In this document: positions 16,888 through 25,470 of the stretch, in pieces
How positions within the stretch are numbered: the first letter of the stretch is position 1
How the letters are laid out: each line of letters opens with the position of its first letter
NCBI RefSeq assembly: GCF_048268305.1
Contig: NZ_JBLWVT010000002.1
Coordinates: 62,001 to 126,000, forward strand
Origin: Pseudodonghicola sp048268305
Lineage (GTDB): Bacteria > Pseudomonadota > Alphaproteobacteria > Rhodobacterales > Rhodobacteraceae
Length of the DNA stretch: 64,000 nt
Reading direction: 5' to 3'
Notes under the pieces: generated by a model
What the model was told of the DNA's origin: nothing
Databases searched by the model: none
Seen by the model: the letters and a program-made list of their open reading frames with translations, nothing else
Position numbers and translations under genes: made by a program

Positions 16888-18033
16888 ATGGCGACCGTAG
16901 AATTGCACTCTATCCGAAAATCCTTCGGCACGACCGATGTGCTCAAGGGCGTCAGCCTGGAGATCGCGGATGGCGAGTTCCTGTCGCTCGTCGGCCCGTC
17001 GGGCTGTGGCAAATCCACCCTGCTGCGCATCCTCGCCGGGCTCGAGACGCAGACCGGCGGCTCGGTTCGGATCGGCGGTCAAAGCGTCGACGGCTATCGC
17101 GCCGCGGACCGGGATCTGGCGATGGTGTTTCAGAGCTATGCGCTCTATCCGCATCTGACGGTGGCCGAGAATATTGCCGTGCCGCTGACCATGCGCCGGC
17201 TCTCGGCGGCGCAGCGCCTGCCGCTGGTCGGTGGGCTGCTGCCCGGCACAAGGGCCCGGCGGGACGACATCATGCAGACGGTGCGCGCCGCGGCCGAGAC
17301 GCTGGAGATCGCCCATCTGCTCGACCGCAAGCCCGGGCAACTGTCCGGCGGTCAGCGCCAGCGCGTGGCCGTGGGCCGGGCGTTGGTGCGCGAGCCATCG
17401 GCCTTTCTGCTCGACGAGCCGCTGTCGAACCTCGACGCCAAGATGCGGGTGCACATGCGGGCCGAGATCGCCCAGCTCAACCGCCAGCTCGGCGCCACCT
17501 TCGTCTATGTCACCCATGATCAGGCCGAGGCGATGACGATGTCGGACCGGATCGCGGTGATGATGGAGGGGGAGATCCTGCAGATCGGCAGCCCAGATGT
17601 GCTTTATGATCATCCTGTCGATATCCGGGTGGCGCAATTCATCGGCTCTCCCGCCATCAACATTCTGCCGGCCGAGACCGGCGAGGCGGGGCGGATCCAC
17701 GTCAACGGCATCGCCTCGGCCTTGCGGGCGACGGGGCCGGCGGTTGAACATCTGGGGATCCGCCCCGAAGCGCTGAGCCCCTGCGACGGCGCCGGGTTGA
17801 TCGCCGGCCGGGTGCGGCTGGTCGAAAACCTCGGTTCGGATCTGTTCGTGCAACTCGACGTGCCGGGCGTCGCCCGTCCGGTGGTGGTGCGCCTGGCGCC
17901 CGCCGCGCGGGGGGCGGTGGCGCCGGGCACCATGCTGCATCTCAGCGCCGATCCGGCGCGGATCACCGGCTTTGACTGTGCCGGCAAGGCCGCGCCGGTG
18001 GCGGCGCTGGCCGAGGTGCGGGCGCATGTCTGA
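16888..18033 (+). CDS. ABC transporter ATPase, UgpC/MalK family
   Basis: 381 aa from the ATG at 16888 (GAGGG 8 bp upstream; an earlier in-frame ATG at 16855 lies among non-homologous codons). Walker A GPSGCGKST (about 37-45), Q-loop MVFQSYALYPH, signature LSGGQRQR (about 151-158), Walker B FLLDEPLSNLDA, H-loop VTHD. The C-terminal third is the MalK-type OB regulatory domain. It is longer than usual between Q-loop and signature, with an inserted RLPLVGGLLPGTRARRDD-like stretch. It powers the sugar or glycerophosphodiester importer encoded downstream and overlaps the next gene by 8 bp. Confidence 0.93.
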   Translation: MATVELHSIRKSFGTTDVLKGVSLEIADGEFLSLVGPSGCGKSTLLRILAGLETQTGGSVRIGGQSVDGYRAADRDLAMVFQSYALYPHLTVAENIAVPLTMRRLSAAQRLPLVGGLLPGTRARRDDIMQTVRAAAETLEIAHLLDRKPGQLSGGQRQRVAVGRALVREPSAFLLDEPLSNLDAKMRVHMRAEIAQLNRQLGATFVYVTHDQAEAMTMSDRIAVMMEGEILQIGSPDVLYDHPVDIRVAQFIGSPAINILPAETGEAGRIHVNGIASALRATGPAVEHLGIRPEALSPCDGAGLIAGRVRLVENLGSDLFVQLDVPGVARPVVVRLAPAARGAVAPGTMLHLSADPARITGFDCAGKAAPVAALAEVRAHV

Positions 18034-19006
18034 TCTCGCTCCGATCCCGTCGGCGCCGATCGCCCGGCCGCGCGCCGCCGCCCGGCCCGAGCGTCGGCAG
18101 GCCCGTGCCGGTATGGCGCTGCTGGCGCCGGCGCTGTTCTTGATGCTGGCGATCCTGATCCTGCCGGTCGCGGTGGCGGCGGTTTTGTCCTTCACCGATT
18201 ACACGCTGGGTCGGCCGGGGCTGACCTGGGTGGGGCTGGAGAATTACGCCGATCTCGTCACCCGGTCGAGCTATCGCAAGATGATCGCGGCGACGGTGCT
18301 CTATGTGCTGCTGGTGGTGCCGGCCTCGGTCTTTCTCGGGCTGGGCGCGGCGCTGCTGATCCGCTCGCTCAGGGTGGGGCAATCCCTTTACAAGACCATC
18401 TATTTCCTGCCGGTCATGGCCTCGCTTCTGGCGATGGCGATTGTCTGGGAATTCGCGCTGCACCCGACACTCGGCATCGTCAACCGCACGCTGGCGCTGG
18501 CATGCGACACGCCGCTGGAGCTTTGGCCCTGGGTCGCGCGCGGTTGCGCCGAAGGCTTCCCGCTCTGGCTTGGCGATCGCGGCTATGCGCTGGGGACGCT
18601 CGCCTTCATCGGCATCTGGCAGAGCTTCGGCTTCAACATGGTGCTCTATCTCGCCGGGCTGACTTCGGTGCCGCGCGATCTTTATGGTGCCGCCGAGATG
18701 GACGGGGTGAGATCGGGGTGGGAGCGATTCCGGCTGATCACCTGGCCGATGCTGGGGCCGACCACCGTCTTTGTCGTCACCATCACCACCATCCGATCCT
18801 TCCAGGTCTTCGACACGGTCGAGGCGCTGACCCACGGCGGCCCGGCGAAGTCCACCTATGTGATGATCTACGCGATCTACGAAAAGGGCATCGCCCAGAA
18901 CCTCGTCGGGCTCGGGGCGGCAATCACCATCCTGTTCCTCGGCTTCGTGATGCTGATCAGCGTCGCCCAACGCCGCTTTGTCGAACGCAAGGTGCATTAC
19001 CAATGA
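18026..19006 (+). CDS. ABC sugar/glycerophosphodiester permease 1 (UgpA-like)
   Basis: 326 aa starting at the ATG inside ATGTCTGA, which overlaps the ATPase stop. Six membrane segments; the EAA loop is AAEMDGVRSGWERFRLITWP (about 228-247), the coupling helix to the ATPase. An unusual hydrophilic insertion around HPTLGIVNRTLALACDTPLE makes the protein a little longer than UgpA. Stop and next start overlap (ATGA at 19003). Confidence 0.9.
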   Translation: MSDLAPIPSAPIARPRAAARPERRQARAGMALLAPALFLMLAILILPVAVAAVLSFTDYTLGRPGLTWVGLENYADLVTRSSYRKMIAATVLYVLLVVPASVFLGLGAALLIRSLRVGQSLYKTIYFLPVMASLLAMAIVWEFALHPTLGIVNRTLALACDTPLELWPWVARGCAEGFPLWLGDRGYALGTLAFIGIWQSFGFNMVLYLAGLTSVPRDLYGAAEMDGVRSGWERFRLITWPMLGPTTVFVVTITTIRSFQVFDTVEALTHGGPAKSTYVMIYAIYEKGIAQNLVGLGAAITILFLGFVMLISVAQRRFVERKVHYQ

Positions 19007-19896
19007 CCCACCGTTTCTCCACCCGCCAGACGCTGGCGCATGTCCTGCTGATCCTTGGCGCGGTGATCGTGCTCTTGCCCTTCTACGTGATGGTCACCAC
19101 CTCGTTCAAATCCCCGGCCGAGATCGCCTCGGGCACCGGCGGCATCTTCGGGGCGCAGGCCTTGATGTCGGATCAGAGCTGCCTGAACCTCGGCGGCACT
19201 GATGCCGACTGTCTGACCCGGCCGGTGATCGACAATTACCACCAGGCCTTCACCAAAGCGCCGCTCTGGCGGTATCTGCTGAACGGGGTGATCGTCACCG
19301 CCTCGATCTTCGCACTGCAGACGCTGATCGCGGTGCCGGCGGCCTATGCGCTGGCCAAGCTCAGGTTCTGGGGGCGCGAGGCGGCCTTTGGCCTGGTGCT
19401 GTTTTGCCTGTTGATCCCGGTCCATGCCATCGCCCTGCCGCTTTACCTGATGCTGGCCAAGCTCGGGCTCACCAACAGCTATGCGGCGCTGATCCTGCCC
19501 TGGAGCGTGTCGGCCTTCGGTATCTTCCTGCTCAGGCAGTTCTTCATGACCGTTCCCGATGATCTGATCGACGCCGCCCGGATGGATGGCATGGGTGAAT
19601 TCGCCATCATCTGGCGGGTGATGCTGCCGGTGGCGATCCCGGCGCTCCTGGCCTTCGCGATCTTCTCGGTGGTGGCGCATTGGAACGACTACTTCTGGCC
19701 GCGCATCGTCATCACCGGCGACCGCAGCCTGTTCACCCCGCCGCTTGGCCTGCGCGAGTTCAAGGGCGATCTGGATGGCGACTTCTATGGCCCGATGATG
19801 GCCACCGCGCTGATCATCGTCACCCCGCTGGTGGTCGCCTTCCTGCTTGCCCAGCGACGCTTCATCGACGGCATCACGCTGACCGGCATGAAATAA
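19003..19896 (+). CDS. ABC sugar/glycerophosphodiester permease 2 (UgpE-like)
   Basis: 297 aa, six membrane segments, EAA loop DAARMDGMGEFAIIWRVMLP (about 187-206). The first periplasmic loop carries a small insertion with two Cys residues, SDQSCLNLGGTDADCLTRPV (about 57-76), which could form a disulphide in the periplasm; I do not know this in the family. Translationally coupled to the preceding permease. Confidence 0.9.
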   Translation: MTHRFSTRQTLAHVLLILGAVIVLLPFYVMVTTSFKSPAEIASGTGGIFGAQALMSDQSCLNLGGTDADCLTRPVIDNYHQAFTKAPLWRYLLNGVIVTASIFALQTLIAVPAAYALAKLRFWGREAAFGLVLFCLLIPVHAIALPLYLMLAKLGLTNSYAALILPWSVSAFGIFLLRQFFMTVPDDLIDAARMDGMGEFAIIWRVMLPVAIPALLAFAIFSVVAHWNDYFWPRIVITGDRSLFTPPLGLREFKGDLDGDFYGPMMATALIIVTPLVVAFLLAQRRFIDGITLTGMK

Positions 19897-19922
19897 TCTC
19901 TCTCCCACAAAGGACCGAACCG

Positions 19923-21164
19923 ATGAAATACCTTCTTCCGCTGGCCGCCTCGGCCACGCTCCTCGCCCCTGCGGCGCAGGCGGTGGATATCGAGGTCGCC
20001 TATGCCTATTCCTCCGTCTTCGACACCACCTTCGAGCGGATCATGGAGGCGTTCCAGACGGCGCAGCCGGACATTCACGTGACCTTCCGCGCCACCTACG
20101 AGAATTACGAGGACGCGACCAACACGATCCTGCGCGAGGCGGTGGCCGGCACGCTGCCCGACGTCTCCTTCCAGGCGCTGAACCGTCAGGCGCTGCTTGT
20201 CGAACGCGGCATCGCCAAGCCGCTCGATCCCTATATCGCCGCCGAGGCCGATTTCAACGCGGCCGGCTATCACAAGGCGATGCTGGATCTGTCGACCTTC
20301 GGCGGCAAGGTCTATGGGCTGCCGTTCTCGGTCTCGACCCCGATCGGGTTTTACAACATGGACATCCTGCGCGCGGCGGGTGTCGAGACTGTGCCGACCA
20401 CCTGGGATCAGGTGATCGACGCCTGCCGCGCGATCAACGCCAAGGGCGATCATGACGCGCTGTTCTGGCATTGGGACATCTCGGGCAACTGGCTGCTGCA
20501 GGCAGCGATGTGGAGCCAGGGCGTGCCGATGATCAAGGACGGCAAGCTGAACATGGACAACCCCGAGGGGTTGAAGGCGCTGGAGACCGCCAAGGCGATC
20601 TTTCACGACTGTAACATGAAGAACATCTCGGGCGGCGATGCCTCCAAGCAGTTCGCCGCCGGTGATCTGGGGATGTTCTTCAGTTCGACCGCCTATGTCG
20701 GCTTCGTCGACCGCTCCAAGCTGGGCGAGTGGGAGTTCGTCACCGGCGCCTATCCGGGGATCGGCGGGACGCCGAAGGCGCTGCCGGCGGGGGGCAATTC
20801 GGCGATGTTGACCTCGCAATCCGACGACCCCGAGGTGCTGAAGGCCGCCTGGGAGTTCATCAAGTTCACCACCTCGGGCGAGGGGGCGGCGGCGGTGGCG
20901 CTGACCACCGGGTATATCCCGCCCAACAAGGCGGCGAATGATCTGCTGATGGACAGTTTCTATGCGCAGAACCCCAACAAGCTGACCGCCGTGAACCAGT
21001 TGCCGCTGCTGTCCGAATGGTTCGCCTATCCGGGCGACAACGGGTTGGCGGTGACCCAGGTGATCGACGACAGCCTCGAAGCCATCCTGGTGGGCGATGC
21101 CGGCGATATGGAAGAGCTGCGCGACGAGATGGTCGAAGAGGTCAACGCGCTTTTGCCGCGCTGA
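19923..21164 (+). CDS. Extracellular solute-binding protein, family 1 (UgpB-like)
   Basis: 413 aa with a signal peptide (MKYLLPLAASATLLAPAAQA, residues 1-20) and the family 1 fold; YGLPFSVSTPIGFYNMDILR (about 127-146) aligns in character with the UgpB ligand-hinge segment. An AAAGGA ribosome site precedes the ATG. Followed by a stem-loop at 21180-21204, which would explain higher binding-protein dosage. With the phosphodiesterase and phosphatase that follow, a phosphodiester such as a glycerophosphodiester is the likeliest cargo; this is inference from neighbours. Confidence 0.88.
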   Translation: MKYLLPLAASATLLAPAAQAVDIEVAYAYSSVFDTTFERIMEAFQTAQPDIHVTFRATYENYEDATNTILREAVAGTLPDVSFQALNRQALLVERGIAKPLDPYIAAEADFNAAGYHKAMLDLSTFGGKVYGLPFSVSTPIGFYNMDILRAAGVETVPTTWDQVIDACRAINAKGDHDALFWHWDISGNWLLQAAMWSQGVPMIKDGKLNMDNPEGLKALETAKAIFHDCNMKNISGGDASKQFAAGDLGMFFSSTAYVGFVDRSKLGEWEFVTGAYPGIGGTPKALPAGGNSAMLTSQSDDPEVLKAAWEFIKFTTSGEGAAAVALTTGYIPPNKAANDLLMDSFYAQNPNKLTAVNQLPLLSEWFAYPGDNGLAVTQVIDDSLEAILVGDAGDMEELRDEMVEEVNALLPR

Positions 21165-21179
21165 CCCTGTCACCCTCAT

Positions 21180-21204
21180 GCGCGGCGGCCCGGGGTCGCC
21201 GCGC
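21180..21204 (+). terminator. Stem-loop after the UgpB-like gene
   Basis: GCGCGGCG (21180-21187) pairs perfectly with CGCCGCGC (21197-21204) around a 9-nt loop. There is no U-run, so it is more likely a 3'-end stabiliser or partial terminator than a full stop, because the phosphodiesterase gene follows 22 bp later. Confidence 0.55.
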
Positions 21205-21226
21205 GCCATTTCCGAAGGATATCCGA

Positions 21227-22078
21227 ATGACTGATCCGCTGCGCTTCGCGGTCTTGACCGACCTCCATTTCGTGCCCGAGGGGCAAACCATCTATGGTTT
21301 CGACCCGCGCCAGAGCCTGCGCGCCGCGCTGGCGTTCCTGCCCAGCCTGCCGCAGGTCGATTTCCTGGTGGTCGCCGGTGATCTCGCCGACCGGGCGGAA
21401 CCCGCCGCCTATGACAGCCTGCGGGCCGAGCTTGCCGGGCTGCCGTTTCCGGTGATCCTGATGGTCGGCAACCATGACGCCCGCGCCCCCTTCCGCGCGG
21501 TCTTTCCTGATGCGCCGTCGCAGGGTGGTTTCGTGCAGGGGCTGCATGTCTTCGATCAGGCGAGCCTGATCACGCTCGATACGCTCTGCGAGGATGAGCC
21601 GGGGCATCACGGCCGGCTTTGCGCCGCACGGCTGGAGTTTCTGGAACAGGCGCTGCGCGAGGCGCCCACCGACCGGCCGGTGCTGCTGTTCCAGCACCAT
21701 CCGCCGATGGATCTGGCGATCCCGCCGATGGACGCGATCCGGCTGCGCGACGAGGCGGCAGAACTGGCGGCCTTCGCCCGCGCCGGTCGCAAGCCTGACT
21801 ATCTGTTCATGGGCCATGTGCATCGTCCGATCACCGGGCTGTGGCAGGGCATCCCCTTCCACATCCAGCGCGCCTTGATGCATCAGGTCTATCACGAATT
21901 CGACCAGCCCGGGCGGATCATGGGGGCGACCGAGGCGCCGGATCTGGCCTATGTCACCGTCGCGGACGGGCAGGTGCTGATCCACGACTGTTCCTTCACC
22001 TATGACGGGCCGATCTTCGATCTGGAGAGCCCCGAGGCCGCGGCGGTCGCCACCCCGGCCGAGCTGGTGAACCACTGA
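21227..22078 (+). CDS. Metallophosphoesterase (phosphodiesterase, GpdQ/CpdA-like)
   Basis: 283 aa calcineurin-like enzyme with all metal motifs in order: TDLHF (Asp, His; about 10-14), VVAGDLAD (about 49-56), GNHD (about 83-86), QHHPP (His; about 153-157) and GHVHRP (about 201-206). No signal peptide, so it acts in the cytoplasm on an imported diester. It sits in the importer operon and its stop overlaps the phosphatase start (TGATG). GpdQ-type enzymes cleave glycerophosphodiesters to sn-glycerol 3-phosphate, which fits the Ugp-like transporter. Confidence 0.87.
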   Translation: MTDPLRFAVLTDLHFVPEGQTIYGFDPRQSLRAALAFLPSLPQVDFLVVAGDLADRAEPAAYDSLRAELAGLPFPVILMVGNHDARAPFRAVFPDAPSQGGFVQGLHVFDQASLITLDTLCEDEPGHHGRLCAARLEFLEQALREAPTDRPVLLFQHHPPMDLAIPPMDAIRLRDEAAELAAFARAGRKPDYLFMGHVHRPITGLWQGIPFHIQRALMHQVYHEFDQPGRIMGATEAPDLAYVTVADGQVLIHDCSFTYDGPIFDLESPEAAAVATPAELVNH

Positions 22079-22842
22079 TGCGGCTGGACGATTACGACGC
22101 GATCCTTTGCGATCTCGATGGCTGCCTGATCTCCGGCACCCGGGTGCTGCCCGGGGCGCAGGCGCTGATCGCCCGGGCGGGCGCGCGGCTGATCATCCTC
22201 AGCAACAATTCGACCGACACGCCCGCCAGCCTGTCGCGGCGGCTGGCGGCGATGGGGCTTGAGGCGCCGGCGGAACGCATCGTTCTGGCCGGCACCGCGG
22301 CGCTCGATCATCTGGCGCAGGAAGGGAAGGTGCGGCTTTGTCTTTACGGCAGTGCGGCGCTGACCGCCCATGCGCGGGGGCTCGGGCTGACCCTCGACCG
22401 TGAGAGGCCGAGCCATGTGCTGCTGACCCGGGACGAGGATTTCGCCTATGGCGATCTGAAGGCCTGTGTCGGCTTCCTGCGGGGTGGCGCGCGGCTGCTG
22501 GTGGCCAATCCGGACGAGAGCCATCCGGGGCCACAGGGGGAGCCGGTGCCGGAAACCGGCAGCCTGCTGGCGGCGATCCTCAGCGTGCTGCCGGGGCTCG
22601 AATATACCGTGATCGGCAAGCCCGAGGCCGGGCTCTATCGCCACGCGATGGCGCGTCTGCCGGCCGGCGCGCGCCGGTTGCTGGCGATCGGCGACAATCC
22701 GGCGACCGACGGGGTGGGGGCGGAACGGCTTGGGCTGGACTATGTCCTTATCGGCCCGCTGTCGGATCGGTACCGCGATCTTGACGCGCTGCTGGCCGAA
22801 CCCTCCGCGGAATTCCAAGGGGCGAGCGGCGCGGCGATCTGA
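22078..22842 (+). CDS. HAD family phosphatase (NagD/glycerol-phosphate phosphatase-like)
   Basis: 254 aa. HAD motif I is DLDGCLISG (about 12-20), motif II ILSNNSTDT (about 40-48), motif III/IV GKPEAGLYRHAM (about 181-192) and GDNPATDGVGAERLG (about 203-217). This is the NagD subfamily, with a C2-type cap. It would dephosphorylate the monoester released by the upstream phosphodiesterase, completing an import, diester cleavage and dephosphorylation route. Substrate inferred from context only. Confidence 0.88.
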   Translation: MRLDDYDAILCDLDGCLISGTRVLPGAQALIARAGARLIILSNNSTDTPASLSRRLAAMGLEAPAERIVLAGTAALDHLAQEGKVRLCLYGSAALTAHARGLGLTLDRERPSHVLLTRDEDFAYGDLKACVGFLRGGARLLVANPDESHPGPQGEPVPETGSLLAAILSVLPGLEYTVIGKPEAGLYRHAMARLPAGARRLLAIGDNPATDGVGAERLGLDYVLIGPLSDRYRDLDALLAEPSAEFQGASGAAI

Positions 22843-22861
22843 TCGCCGGCCGCGCGCGCCC

Positions 22862-23671
22862 TCAGGTGCGGGCGTCCTGATCGTCCGGCGCCGGCGAGAT
22901 GCTGTTGGCGATGTCCTGCAGATAGGGTGCGATCTCCTCGCGAACCCGCTCTTCGGGCCAGCTATGCGACGAGACTGAGCATTGCACCGCCGCAAAGGCC
23001 TGTTGCCCGGGGCTGCGGACCGGCGCGGCGATGGTGGTTTCGTTCAGGATCATCTCGTGATGCGAGATCACATAGCCTTGCTCCACCCCCTGCGCCACAA
23101 GCTCGGCGATTCGCCCGCGGTCGAGCGTGGTGCGCGGGGTATAGGGCTGCAGCGGCCAGCTCTGCAGGGCCTCGGCGCGCTCGGCCTCGGGGAAGGTCGA
23201 CAAGATCACCCGCCCGGCCGAGGTGGACAGCGCCGGCAGCCGGCGACCGGCGATGCTGGCGGCGAATTGCGTGCGTTTGCAGGGCAGGCGGCTGACATAG
23301 ATGATGTGGTCATCTGAGAGCTCGGCCAGATTCACCGTCTCGCCGATGGTCTGCGACAGTTCGATCAGCCGTGGCATGGCGCGGGCGACCAGCGTGTCGG
23401 ACCAGTAATAGGCATAGGCCATCTGCAACCAGGCATGCGACGGGCTGTAGCGGCGGGTGCGCGGATCCTTGTCCAGCATACCCTCGAGGTGCAGCGTATT
23501 GGCGAAGCGCTGCGTCGCGCTCTTGTCCAGCCCGGTGCGCGCGGCGAGTTCTGACAGCGACAGCCGGGTGTGCGATTCGTCGAAGGCGCGCAGCAGACGC
23601 AACCCCTTGGCCAAGGCGCCGACATAAAGGGTGTTCTGCTTTCCGGATGCGGTCCCGTCCTCGGCCGTCAT
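22862..23671 (-). CDS. IclR family transcriptional regulator
   Basis: 269 aa: N-terminal winged helix (about 15-80; ALAKGLRLLRAFDES, LSLSELAARTGLDKSATQRF) and an IclR effector domain with STSAGRVILS (about 146-155) and GYVISHHEM. It is divergent from the peptide-type importer operon and separated from it by 170 bp that contain a perfect dyad at 23762-23778. IclR proteins usually bind a small organic acid or amino acid derivative. It presumably controls the dpp-GGT-M20 operon. Confidence 0.9.
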   Translation of the reverse strand: MTAEDGTASGKQNTLYVGALAKGLRLLRAFDESHTRLSLSELAARTGLDKSATQRFANTLHLEGMLDKDPRTRRYSPSHAWLQMAYAYYWSDTLVARAMPRLIELSQTIGETVNLAELSDDHIIYVSRLPCKRTQFAASIAGRRLPALSTSAGRVILSTFPEAERAEALQSWPLQPYTPRTTLDRGRIAELVAQGVEQGYVISHHEMILNETTIAAPVRSPGQQAFAAVQCSVSSHSWPEERVREEIAPYLQDIANSISPAPDDQDART

Positions 23672-23761
23672 TATTTTTGCTGCCTCATGGTCAGAACCTT
23701 GGGCCTTAACTCTTGACGCATGGCCGTACGCCTTCTTTAATGGATCACATGATAAGTCTTT

Positions 23762-23778
23762 GTATTATTATGTAATAC
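23762..23778. promoter_or_regulatory. Perfect dyad, candidate IclR operator
   Basis: GTATTA-N5-TAATAC is a perfect 6-bp inverted repeat in the AT-rich divergent region between the IclR gene and the binding-protein gene. Its AT richness stands out from the surrounding GC-rich DNA. IclR operators are short dyads of this kind; assignment is by position. Confidence 0.5.
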
Positions 23779-23841
23779 GCGACGATAATCTTCGCAACTG
23801 CCAACTGCGCCGCCTGGGCGCATAGACTGACGGGGACAACC

Positions 23842-25365
23842 ATGACGCATTCTGTTTCTTTGAAGATGACGATCGCCGCCCTGGCGCTTGCCGCCGCGGC
23901 GGGCGAGGCCATGGCGGACAAGGCCAGCGGGACGCTCTACGCGGGCTTCACCAAGGAATTGGAGAACGTCGACAGCTATTTCAACTCGTCGCGCGAAGGC
24001 GTGGTGATGCAGCGCGCAATCTGGGACGGGCTGATCTATCGCGATCCGGAAACCAACGAATACAAGGGCAATCTCGCCGAATCCTGGACCTGGGTTGACG
24101 ACACCACGCTGGAGTTCAAGCTGCGCCAGGGCATCACCTTCCACAATGGCGAGCCGTTCAACGCCGACGATGTGGTCTATACGGTCAACTTCGTCGCGGA
24201 CGAGGCCAACGGGGTGAAGACCCAGCGCAACGTGAACTGGATGAAGTCGGCCGAGAAGATCGACGATTATACCGTGCGCATCCATCTGAAAGAGAAATTC
24301 CCCGCCGCGATCGAATTCCTGTCGGGGCCGGTGTCGATCTATCCCAATGAATATTATGCCGAGGTCGGCCCGTCGGGCATGGGGCTGAAACCGGTCGGCA
24401 CCGGCCCCTACAAAGTGGTCGAAGTGGTGCCGGGACAGCATTTCGTGCTGGAGCGGAACGAGAACTATCACGACAGCCCCAAGGGCCAGCCGAAGATCGA
24501 GAAAATCGACATCCGCACCATTCCCGACGTGAACACCCAGATCGCCGAGCTGTTCTCGGGCTCGCTCGATCTGATCTGGCAGGTGCCCGCCGACCAGGCG
24601 CAGAAGCTGGAGCAGATGGGCCAGTTCACCGTCGCCAATGAATCGACCATGCGGGTCGGCTATATCTCGATGGACGCCGCCGGGCGCTCGGGGATGAACC
24701 CGAACCCCTTCACCGACGTGCGGGTGCGCAAGGCGGTCAACTATGCCATCGACCGGCAGGCGATCGTCGACAACCTGCTCAAGGGCAAGTCCAAGGTGGT
24801 GAACACCCCCTGTTTCCCCAGCCAGTTCGGCTGCGTGCAGGATGTCACCGTCTATGACTACAACCCGGAGAAAGCCAAGGCGCTGCTGGCCGAGGCGGGC
24901 TATGACAAAGGGTTCGAAACCGATCTCTATGCCTATCGTGACCGCGACTATGCCGAGGCCGTCGCCAGTTATCTGAGCGAGGTCGGCATCAAGGTGAACC
25001 TGAAGTACATGCAGTACTCGGCCATCCGCGAGCTGAACATGAAGGGCGAGGTTCCGTTCAACTTCTCGACCTGGGGCAGCTACTCGATCAACGACGCCTC
25101 GGCGATGGTCAGCCAGTTCTTCAAGTTGGGCAGCCTTGACGACGCGCGCGACGAAACGGTGGTTGCCGATCTCGACGTCGCCGACACCACCACCGATCCG
25201 GCCAAGCGGATCGAGTATTACACCAAGGCGCTGCAGCGGATCACCGACCAGGCCTATTGGGTGCCGCTGTTCAGCTATAACACCAACTATGTGTTCAAGA
25301 CGGACGTCGATTACACCCCGACGCCGGACGAGGTGCTGCGCTTTACCACCATGTCGTGGAAGTAA
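23842..25365 (+). CDS. ABC substrate-binding protein, family 5 (peptide/glutathione type)
   Basis: 507 aa with a signal peptide ending near AMA-DK (about residue 25) and the DppA/GsiB-like fold: NLAESWTWVDD (about 75-85), LRQGITFHNGEPFNADDVVY (about 94-113) is the family 5 signature, and VRKAVNYAIDRQAI (about 295-308). It delivers a di- or tripeptide-like ligand to the permeases downstream. The gamma-glutamyltransferase at the operon's end suggests glutathione or another gamma-glutamyl compound. A strong stem-loop follows the stop. Confidence 0.9.
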   Translation: MTHSVSLKMTIAALALAAAAGEAMADKASGTLYAGFTKELENVDSYFNSSREGVVMQRAIWDGLIYRDPETNEYKGNLAESWTWVDDTTLEFKLRQGITFHNGEPFNADDVVYTVNFVADEANGVKTQRNVNWMKSAEKIDDYTVRIHLKEKFPAAIEFLSGPVSIYPNEYYAEVGPSGMGLKPVGTGPYKVVEVVPGQHFVLERNENYHDSPKGQPKIEKIDIRTIPDVNTQIAELFSGSLDLIWQVPADQAQKLEQMGQFTVANESTMRVGYISMDAAGRSGMNPNPFTDVRVRKAVNYAIDRQAIVDNLLKGKSKVVNTPCFPSQFGCVQDVTVYDYNPEKAKALLAEAGYDKGFETDLYAYRDRDYAEAVASYLSEVGIKVNLKYMQYSAIRELNMKGEVPFNFSTWGSYSINDASAMVSQFFKLGSLDDARDETVVADLDVADTTTDPAKRIEYYTKALQRITDQAYWVPLFSYNTNYVFKTDVDYTPTPDEVLRFTTMSWK

Positions 25366-25381
25366 TCTCTCGCTGAACTAT

Positions 25382-25409
25382 CCTCCGGCGCCCGCCTGCG
25401 CGCCGGAGG
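25382..25409 (+). terminator. Stem-loop between binding-protein and permease genes
   Basis: CCTCCGGCGC (25382-25391) and GCGCCGGAGG (25400-25409) form a perfect 10-bp stem with an 8-nt loop, followed by TTT. It most likely acts as a partial terminator or RNA stabiliser that lets more binding protein than membrane components be made. Confidence 0.65.
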
Positions 25410-25470
25410 TTTCCCATGGCGGCGCCCGTTCGGGGTGCGTCGCCAAAGGTCATCTAAGGGTCTTCTGAAC

